A stretch of 36,090 bases of DNA from a virus: positions 1-36,090 of IMG/VR virus record IMGVR_UViG_3300047300_000907; one strand, 5' to 3'. The number at the start of each line of letters is the position of its first letter. Within the stretch, counting starts at the first letter, position 1. This document shows positions 29,468 through 33,391 of this stretch, in pieces. A program made the translations under genes and the position numbers. The notes beneath the pieces were generated by a model. The model made no database searches. It was not told where the DNA came from and saw nothing but the letters and a program-made list of their open reading frames with translations.

Positions 29468-29531
29468 CGTAGACGGGTCGAAGGGCTTCAATGGGGAATC
29501 ACCCAGACACACTGCTGAAAACCCGCCTACG
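29468..29531 (+). ncRNA. Inverted repeat, possible structured RNA
   Basis: CGTAGACGGGT (29468-29478) pairs with ACCCGCCTACG (29521-29531) with one internal mismatch; the 42-nt interior is GC-rich compared with its surroundings. It lies about 70 nt downstream of the plus-strand promoter candidate at 29367-29395. No coding frame is apparent. The strand of the RNA is uncertain. Confidence 0.35.
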
Positions 29532-29544
29532 GGCCTCCTACAGC

Positions 29545-29608
29545 GTTACCAAAATGTTATAAAACATCGGCGTGTCGGTTTGCTTTTTTTCTTGAAATGT
29601 GATAGACT
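29545..29608 (+). promoter_or_regulatory. GTTAC box and weak plus-strand promoter candidate
   Basis: Box GTTACCAAAATGTTAT (29545-29560), then 19 bp, TTGCTT (29580-29585), 17 bp, TAGACT (29603-29608) preceded by TGTGA. The 19-bp gap is one helical turn more than the 9-10 bp seen elsewhere. The -35 is poor, so the assignment is tentative. Confidence 0.45.
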
Positions 29609-29656
29609 TGAAATGATAGGCCGGTAAAACCGCCTAAAAAATCGGGTATCAAATCC

Positions 29657-29750
29657 AGCATACCATAAAAGCGCTCCCAAGTCAAGCCCATTTAGGTAAC
29701 AAAATCGTTATCAAAAACCACTTGACAAATGTGAAAAAGTGTGGTAGACT
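29657..29750. promoter_or_regulatory. Divergent promoter pair sharing one central GTTAC box
   Basis: Minus-strand promoter TTGACT (29685-29680), 17 bp, TATGCT (29662-29657). Plus-strand promoter TTGACA (29722-29727), 17 bp, TAGACT (29745-29750). The box GTAACAAAATCGTTAT (29696-29711) is an imperfect palindrome placed exactly 10 bp from each -35, so one bound protein could control both directions. Confidence 0.8.
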
Positions 29751-29798
29751 ATACAAAAAACCTCCAAAAAAAGGCCTCTTTTTTCGGGTATCAAATCT

Positions 29799-29848
29799 AG
29801 CCTAGCAGACTTGCGCGCTTTTGTCAAGCGATGTTACCAAATCGTTAC
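29799..29848 (-). promoter_or_regulatory. Early promoter with upstream GTTAC box, copy A
   Basis: TTGACA (29827-29822), 17 bp, TAGGCT (29804-29799) with TGC before the -10, box GTTACCAAATCGTTAC (plus strand, 29833-29848) 5 bp upstream. It faces the plus-strand promoter at 29722-29750 across 48 bp. The predicted transcript starts with TTTGATACCC, as in promoters 29657 and 30802. Confidence 0.85.
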
Positions 29849-29938
29849 AAAAATATTTTGGGTAGGGTGGATTTTGAACCGTTCTATAAACTGAGCGTAT
29901 CGGACCAAACTCGTTACCTGCTTTTTTGTTATAACAAA

Positions 29939-29967
29939 AGCATAGCATATTTCTTTTTAGTTGTCAA
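29939..29967 (-). promoter_or_regulatory. Early promoter next to a tRNA-like element
   Basis: TTGACA (29967-29962), 17 bp, TATGCT (29944-29939) with TGC before the -10. It starts 2 bp after the 3' end of the tRNA-like element 29970-30015, in place of a GTTAC box. A GTTATAAC palindrome lies at its predicted start site. Confidence 0.8.
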
Positions 29968-29969
29968 GT

Positions 29970-30015
29970 GCCTAGCCAAGAATCGAACTTGGGCGTGTCG
30001 CACCAGCGACTAGGC
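29970..30015 (-). ncRNA. Mini tRNA-like element A
   Basis: 46 nt: 6-bp acceptor-like stem GCCTAG / CTAGGC, a small hairpin TCGC-TGGT-GCGA, five bases, then a perfect T-arm CCAAG-TTCGATT-CTTGG joined directly to the acceptor strand. There is no D- or anticodon arm. It starts 12 nt after the stop of the gene at 30028-30264 and ends 2 nt before the next promoter, so it would be the 3' end of that message. A tRNA remnant or attachment-site core are the alternatives. Confidence 0.55.
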
Positions 30016-30027
30016 GAGGTTTGAACG

Positions 30028-30264
30028 CTACAGCGCCCAAGCCCTTTTCACAATGTTAGCATGCTTGCTAGTAGTTTTAGAATGTTGATAAGCATCAACC
30101 GTTAGCGTGGCACGCTTAGACACATTCGAATAAACCGCTATCACTGTGCCATACGAACAAACCGCATAAAACTCTTCATCAATCCACACACCGCTCAAGT
30201 TGCCAGCATTGAACGGTGCCGCCTTCCAAATAAACGATTCGGCTTCTTTTAGTGTTAGCGCCAT
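30028..30264 (-). CDS. Small hypothetical phage protein
   Basis: 78 residues (MALTLKEAESFIWKAAPFNA ..., VDAYQHSKTTSKHANIVKRA). It has the character of small conserved actinophage proteins of unknown function: a short beta sheet with a basic C-terminus. It starts 1 nt after the stop of the gene before it, with GGAGGGCAACTA upstream. Last gene before a tRNA-like element. Confidence 0.75.
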   Translation of the reverse strand: MALTLKEAESFIWKAAPFNAGNLSGVWIDEEFYAVCSYGTVIAVYSNVSKRATLTVDAYQHSKTTSKHANIVKRAWAL

Positions 30265-30265
30265 G

Positions 30266-30577
30266 TTAGTTGCCCTCCTTCGTTAGTTGCTCAAGAACGC
30301 CAGCGTGAACGCTTGCGATTAGTTTCGCCTTGTGTGCCTTCGGCGCATCCTGCCAAAAGTCAAGGCCAGCCAGACGGTAAGTTGCGTGAACCTTTTCAAG
30401 GGCGTTCCAAGTGCCAAAAATCGCATCCTCTTGAACAGTAGTGTAGTGCCAAAAGTCACCGAACAAGTCTGAGCGGTAAGCACTGCCCTTTAGGTGGCTA
30501 CTCAGAATGTAAGCGGTTGTTCGCGCTTGCTGAGAACGGTCAGGTGTTAGGTCAATAGTGCCGATTACTTTAGCCAT
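30266..30577 (-). CDS. Hypothetical protein
   Basis: 103 residues, mostly helical with several Trp and His residues (FGDFWHYTTVQEDAIFGTWN). Not recognised. AAGGAGATTCGAAAC precedes the ATG. First gene of a two-gene operon behind promoter 30626-30655. Its codon use is more G+C-rich than that of the 23-29 kb genes, which may indicate a different origin for the 30-32 kb genes. Confidence 0.75.
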   Translation of the reverse strand: MAKVIGTIDLTPDRSQQARTTAYILSSHLKGSAYRSDLFGDFWHYTTVQEDAIFGTWNALEKVHATYRLAGLDFWQDAPKAHKAKLIASVHAGVLEQLTKEGN

Positions 30578-30625
30578 GTTTCGAATCTCCTTCTATCCGC
30601 AAGAACCGTTCTTGCTGATGAACCT

Positions 30626-30730
30626 AGTATTGCACACACACACCCAAAAAGTCAAATCCAAACCACACTTTTTTTATAACAAAATCGTTATAAAAAAACA
30701 CTTGACATTTATTCAAAAGTGTGCTATCCT
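30626..30730. promoter_or_regulatory. Second divergent promoter pair with central GTTAC-type box
   Basis: Minus-strand promoter TTGACT (30655-30650), 18 bp, AATACT (30631-30626). Box ATAACAAAATCGTTAT (30676-30691). Plus-strand promoter TTGACA (30702-30707), 17 bp, TATCCT (30725-30730). The box is 10 bp from the plus-strand -35 and 20 bp from the minus-strand -35, so the left half has one extra helical turn compared with 29657-29750. Confidence 0.75.
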
Positions 30731-30801
30731 ATACAAAAAACCTAAAAAAAACATGGGCCTTCGAAAATCTGTTCGAACAACCAAAAAAGGGTATCAAACC
30801 A

Positions 30802-30851
30802 AGCCTAACACAAAAAAAGCTGTCTGTCAAGCCCCGTAACCAAAATGTTAT
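30802..30851 (-). promoter_or_regulatory. Early promoter with upstream GTTAC box, copy B
   Basis: TTGACA (30830-30825), 17 bp, TAGGCT (30807-30802) with TGT before the -10, box GTAACCAAAATGTTAT (plus strand, 30836-30851) 5 bp upstream. It faces the plus-strand promoter at 30702-30730, the same arrangement as copy A. Confidence 0.85.
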
Positions 30852-30939
30852 AAAAAGATTTCAGGCAGGATGGATTTTGAACAGTTGAAAAAAAGGCGTA
30901 TCCGACCAAACCCAAAACCCACTATTTATTTTTACTAGT

Positions 30940-30983
30940 CCCTAGCCTAGCATCGCACTAGGTAAAAGTCTACCACTCTAGGG
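30940..30983 (-). ncRNA. Mini tRNA-like element B
   Basis: 44 nt: acceptor-like stem CCCTAG / CTAGGG (6 bp), 15 nt containing TGGTAGAC, then T-arm CCTAG-TGCGATG-CTAGG joined directly to the acceptor strand. The T-loop departs from TTCGATT at two positions. It begins 17 nt after the stop of the small basic protein at 31001-31105. The same order (gene end, tRNA-like element) is seen for element A, within a duplicated region. Confidence 0.45.
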
Positions 30984-30988
30984 GAATC

Positions 30989-31004
30989 GTTACCGATTCG
31001 TTAC
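30989..31004. promoter_or_regulatory. GTTAC box without a clear promoter
   Basis: GTTACCGATTCGTTAC on the plus strand matches the box consensus perfectly and overlaps the stop codon of the gene at 31001-31105. The position where a -35 would be expected on the minus strand is occupied by the acceptor strand of tRNA-like element B. It may mark a lost promoter or a different use of the box. Confidence 0.6.
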
Positions 31005-31105
31005 TTCGAAGAACCCGCAAACTTTTTACGCTGACGGGCTTTTACCAAATCAATCGTTCGCGCTTTAGCAACCGCGCCACGCTTAGAATCTTTATGCTTA
31101 GCCAT
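31001..31105 (-). CDS. 34-residue basic protein
   Basis: MAKHKDSKRGAVAKARTIDL followed by VKARQRKKFAGSSK: 11 Lys and Arg residues, no Cys, likely nucleic-acid binding. GGAGGTGAAATA precedes the ATG, which overlaps the stop of the membrane protein before it. Last gene of the operon transcribed from 32090-32118. Confidence 0.7.
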   Translation of the reverse strand: MAKHKDSKRGAVAKARTIDLVKARQRKKFAGSSK

Positions 31106-31242
31106 TATTTCACCTCCTTCAATGCCACGATGAACGCTACAGACCAGACCACGCAAGCCACACCGGCTTCGAAAAGGCTCTGAGTGTTAGCCAACGCATC
31201 GGCGCTAATCAACAGCGCCAGAACCGCTAGAACCCCCGCCAT
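31105..31242 (-). CDS. Small membrane protein with two hydrophobic segments
   Basis: 45 residues: hydrophobic segment 3-17 (GVLAVLALLISADAL), a short loop, and a second one 27-41 (GVACVVWSVAFIVAL), ending KEVK. The ATG and stop are in TAATGG overlaps on both sides. Function unknown. Confidence 0.65.
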   Translation of the reverse strand: MAGVLAVLALLISADALANTQSLFEAGVACVVWSVAFIVALKEVK

Positions 31243-31511
31243 TAGAGACGCACCTCGCAAGCGTTAGCGTTATCCCAAATCGCAATTTGATTGAAACGCT
31301 TACCCGTCACCCGCGCTTGAGACGCATCCAACACTAGACGCACCGCATCAACCCAAATAGTGCCCGTTTCAGTGTCAGTCCAAACGCCAACCAAATCACC
31401 CGCCCGAGTATCTGCCAGCGTGGTTGAGTGAGTCGCAACCCAATAACCGCTAGACACCTCGACACGCACTAGCCGACCGTCTGCCGACTTTAGATATGTT
31501 CCATCCTGCAT
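31242..31511 (-). CDS. Hypothetical beta-rich protein
   Basis: 89 residues (MQDGTYLKSADGRLVRVEVS ..., WTDTETGTIWVDAVRLVLDA), with alternating beta strands suggesting a small barrel. ATG at 31511 has AAGGAG 8 nt upstream; the longer frame lacks a signal. The stop overlaps the next start (TAATGG). Confidence 0.7.
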   Translation of the reverse strand: MQDGTYLKSADGRLVRVEVSSGYWVATHSTTLADTRAGDLVGVWTDTETGTIWVDAVRLVLDASQARVTGKRFNQIAIWDNANACEVRL

Positions 31512-31555
31512 AATAATCTCCTTAGTTGTTTGCTTGAGTCTAAGCGACTCCAACC

Positions 31556-31581
31556 AAACACTAGCACAAAGTCTAGTGTTT
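31556..31581. promoter_or_regulatory. 26-bp perfect palindrome, operator or hairpin
   Basis: AAACACTAG (31556-31564) and CTAGTGTTT (31573-31581) form 9-bp perfect arms separated by 8 bp. On the minus strand a -10-like TGCTAGTGT lies inside it, but without a good -35. It sits between the zinc-finger gene at 31600 and the gene starting at 31511. It could be a repressor operator over a weak promoter, or an RNA hairpin. Confidence 0.5.
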
Positions 31582-31599
31582 AGTTAGCACGCTTAGCGC

Positions 31600-31716
31600 C
31601 TAGGCAGTGCCATACTCCTGCCAGCAATCCTCGCAAAAGTTAGTTTCGAACCAAGTCTCAGTGTCACAAAACTCGCAAAACTTGAACCGACCAAAAATCG
31701 CGTCACCGATAGCCAT
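31600..31716 (-). CDS. 38-residue zinc-finger protein
   Basis: MAIGDAIFGRFKFCEFCDTE followed by TWFETNFCEDCWQEYGTA. The knuckles CEFC (14-17) and CEDC (28-31) form a complete four-Cys zinc site. The ATG overlaps the stop of the next zinc protein (TGATGG). Function unknown. Confidence 0.7.
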   Translation of the reverse strand: MAIGDAIFGRFKFCEFCDTETWFETNFCEDCWQEYGTA

Positions 31717-31853
31717 CAAAGCACCTCCTCTTCATCCTCTTCGACCTCTTCAGTGTCGGCAGTCAACACTGCACACTCATAGCATAGTGTCAAACCGTTC
31801 ACGAACATCACGCCCGTCTCTTGCTCCTCGCAAGTGTCGCAAGTGTCTAGCAT
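31716..31853 (-). CDS. 45-residue zinc-finger protein with acidic tail
   Basis: MLDTCDTCEEQETGVMFVNG, then LTLCYECAVLTADTEEVEED. CDTC (5-8) and CYEC (24-27) form a four-Cys site. The C-terminus is a run of Glu and Asp, as in the zinc protein at 12811-13029. It is coupled to both neighbours by TAATG and TGATGG. Confidence 0.7.
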   Translation of the reverse strand: MLDTCDTCEEQETGVMFVNGLTLCYECAVLTADTEEVEEDEEEVL

Positions 31854-32047
31854 TATGCCCTCCAACTAGTAATATTAGCCAAAATACCTTCGTAAAGTGC
31901 AACATCCGCCGACACCATAACAAAAAGTTCTGCATCGATAGCGTTATCAGTGTCGAGACGCTCCAAACGCGCCTTCAATCGTGCTAACTCCTCCTCAACG
32001 AGAATCTCTAACTCGATACTCTCGCTAATCGTAAATGCTCTACTCAC
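31853..32047 (-). CDS. Small helical hypothetical protein, first gene of its operon
   Basis: 64 residues, helical and acidic (MSRAFTISESIELEILVEEE ...). GTG at 32047 has GAAGGG 8 nt upstream and lies about 43 nt after the -10 of promoter 32090-32118; the longer frame would include that leader. No family recognised. Confidence 0.65.
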   Translation of the reverse strand: MSRAFTISESIELEILVEEELARLKARLERLDTDNAIDAELFVMVSADVALYEGILANITSWRA

Positions 32048-32089
32048 TTTTAGAACCCTTCCGAGCCAGACCACCTGGCTACAAAAACA

Positions 32090-32118
32090 ACAATACCCCT
32101 CCACCCAACCCGAGTCAA
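32090..32118 (-). promoter_or_regulatory. Rightmost minus-strand early promoter, TTGACT-17-TATTGT
   Basis: TTGACT (32118-32113), 17 bp, TATTGT (32095-32090). No GTTAC box. It would drive the five- to six-gene operon 32047-31001, and marks the left side of the divergent region that separates early (minus) and late (plus) genes. Confidence 0.75.
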
Positions 32119-32162
32119 CAACAAAAAAATCAATTCATCCCCGCCACCACGCCGAAAACGGG

Positions 32163-32226
32163 CGGGTTACACCCGTATGCATTTTTGCAATGTTTTTAAA
32201 CTTTTTCGGCTACAATGTGTTAGGAT
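32163..32226 (+). promoter_or_regulatory. Divergent region: small hairpin and plus-strand promoter candidates
   Basis: CGGGT-TAC-ACCCG (32163-32175) is a short palindrome. Downstream, two -10-like hexamers occur on the plus strand: TACAAT (32211-32216) and TAGGAT (32221-32226, with TGTGT before it), neither with a good -35. A late promoter is expected here because all genes to the right are on the plus strand. The strand composition also changes at this point. Confidence 0.4.
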
Positions 32227-32232
32227 GTTGGT

Positions 32233-32400
32233 ATGTTTGTTTTGTGTTTGGTTGATGTGGGCCCTGTTGGTGGGGTGGATGTTTGGTCTGCTTGTTGGGG
32301 TGGGGTTGAGGTTTTTTTTGAGGCTGATTCTGGTTTGGGGTTGGTTGGTTTGTTTGGTTTGGCTGTTGATGCTTTTGTGTTGGAAGGTTTGGTGTTTTAA
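32233..32400 (+). CDS. Small hypothetical protein at the start of the late operon
   Basis: 55 residues (MFVLCLVDVGPVGGVDVWSA ..., GLFGLAVDAFVLEGLVF), with balanced acidic and hydrophobic residues. It is preferred over a very hydrophobic overlapping frame because its stop shares a base with the next ATG (TAATG), as in most genes here. The ribosome binding site is weak. Function unknown. Confidence 0.5.
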   Translation: MFVLCLVDVGPVGGVDVWSACWGGVEVFFEADSGLGLVGLFGLAVDAFVLEGLVF

Positions 32401-32633
32401 TGTTTGAGTCGTTTGATGAGTGGTTGCGTTTTGGGTTTGAGCAGGGTTGGTGTGGGCCTTCTGTGTGTGAGACGCATGATGGTTTGCCTGTGTCTGAGGT
32501 GGAGGTTGATGCTTTTGAGGATGGTGACCCTTGTGTGCATGTTGTGCGTTTATATGAGGATGCTGAGGTGAAGGCTGCTGTTGAGGCTTATCATTCTCCT
32601 AGTGTTTGGCGTGCTTCTAATCGGGGTTGGTAA
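32400..32633 (+). CDS. Small conserved actinophage protein near terminase
   Basis: 77 residues (MFESFDEWLRFGFEQGWCGP, then SVCETHDGLPVSEVEVDAFE and HSPSVWRASNRGW at the end). The pattern WCGP.VC.THDG.P then HSPSVWRASN is one I recognise from small conserved proteins of actinophages encoded close to the packaging genes; function unknown. Invariant Cys and His residues may bind a metal. The start overlaps the preceding stop. Confidence 0.8.
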   Translation: MFESFDEWLRFGFEQGWCGPSVCETHDGLPVSEVEVDAFEDGDPCVHVVRLYEDAEVKAAVEAYHSPSVWRASNRGW

Positions 32634-32672
32634 TTTTTTTTTCGCATATTTTTTTAAGTTTTTGGAGTTGTG

Positions 32673-32891
32673 ATGTCGCGTAGTATTACTGACCCTGTTG
32701 GGGATGAGCCAGAAGAGCAGGAGCCTGTTGTGGAGTCTGTGGATTTGGTGGAGTTGCGTGTGGCTGTTGAGCGTTTGATTGTTGGGCATAATAAGTTGTA
32801 TGACCGTATTGTGTTGTTGGAGTCGCGTTTGGATGCTTTGCAGGGTCCGGATTATGTTAAGTCTTCTAAGAAGTGGTTTGGTGGTTTGTGA
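32673..32891 (+). CDS. Small coiled-coil protein before the terminase genes
   Basis: 72 residues, a Pro/Glu-rich N-terminus (DEPEEQEPVVESVD) followed by a coiled coil (LVELRVAVERLIVGHNKLYD) and a basic end (KSSKKWFGGL). ATG at 32673 has GGAG 6 nt upstream. Its stop overlaps the next ATG (TGATGG). Possibly a packaging accessory protein, by position only. Confidence 0.65.
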   Translation: MSRSITDPVGDEPEEQEPVVESVDLVELRVAVERLIVGHNKLYDRIVLLESRLDALQGPDYVKSSKKWFGGL

Positions 32892-33391
32892 TGGGTAGGG
32901 AGGTTGCGCTGCTTGATGATGTGTTGTTGAAGGCTGCTGCTGGTGGTAAGTCTGGTGTTGAGATTGAGCGGTTGACGGGGATTCCGGCTGCTCAGGCTGT
33001 TCAGCATGTGAAGCAGTTGTTGGCTTCTCGTGATATTTGGTCTGAGCATGAGCAGCGTCAGTTGTTGTTGGTTGAGTTGCATGAGTTGAAGGATTCGTTG
33101 CAGGGTCAGGCTTTGAAGGCTAAGGATTTGGATTCGGCGCGTTTGTTGTTGAAGGCGTTGGAGTTGATTGGGCGTAGGTTGGATTCTCAGCAGGCTGTGT
33201 TGGATGAGAATTTGATTAAGTTGTCGCGGTTTCAGGAGCAGGTTTTGTTGCGGGCTATGGATGTGGCTTTAAATTTTGCTAAGCAGGAGTTGTTGGAGAG
33301 GTATCCTGAGGTTTCTGTGGTTGAGTTGGATTCGATTGTGGCTGATGGTTTGTTGAGAGCTAAGTATGAGATTTTGGAGGATGAGGTTTAG
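32891..33391 (+). CDS. Terminase small subunit candidate
   Basis: 166 residues. The N-terminal third has an HTH-like element (KSGVEIERLTGIPAAQAVQH, about 23-42); the rest is long helices (HELKDSLQGQALKAKDLDSA), suited to oligomer formation. Directly before and coupled to TerL (stop and GTG share a base, TAGTG). DNA recognition for packaging is the expected role; the sequence itself is not decisive. ATG at 32891 is preferred over a start 18 nt earlier because it overlaps the previous stop. Confidence 0.7.
   Translation: MGREVALLDDVLLKAAAGGKSGVEIERLTGIPAAQAVQHVKQLLASRDIWSEHEQRQLLLVELHELKDSLQGQALKAKDLDSARLLLKALELIGRRLDSQQAVLDENLIKLSRFQEQVLLRAMDVALNFAKQELLERYPEVSVVELDSIVADGLLRAKYEILEDEV

Larger units (their letters stand above)
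29220..29656. other. 437-bp gene-free leader region
   Basis: No frame with a plausible start and ribosome binding site is present. It contains a plus-strand promoter candidate (29367-29395), a palindrome GTTTACTTGGTAAAC (29337-29351), an inverted repeat (29468-29531), a GTTAC box (29545-29560) and a second plus-strand promoter candidate (29580-29608). It is the untranslated leader of minus-strand transcripts from the cluster of promoters to its right. Confidence 0.6.

Noticed and set aside
26185-29999. GGCGTGTCG as a regulatory motif
   Set aside because: It recurs at about 26208 (minus), 27164, 29232, 29570 and 29992, but some copies are in coding sequence and the distance to promoters varies, so I did not call it a site.
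29970-30015. Phage attachment site (attP) made from a tRNA 3' end
   Set aside because: No integrase is seen in the window, and the element has its own pairing 5' strand, which an attP copy of a tRNA 3' end would not need. It remains possible if an integrase lies outside.
32177-32407. 76-residue very hydrophobic frame at the start of the late operon
   Set aside because: It overlaps the frame 32233-32400, which has a TAATG link to the next gene and a more normal composition; the hydrophobicity is what G/T-rich DNA gives in that frame.
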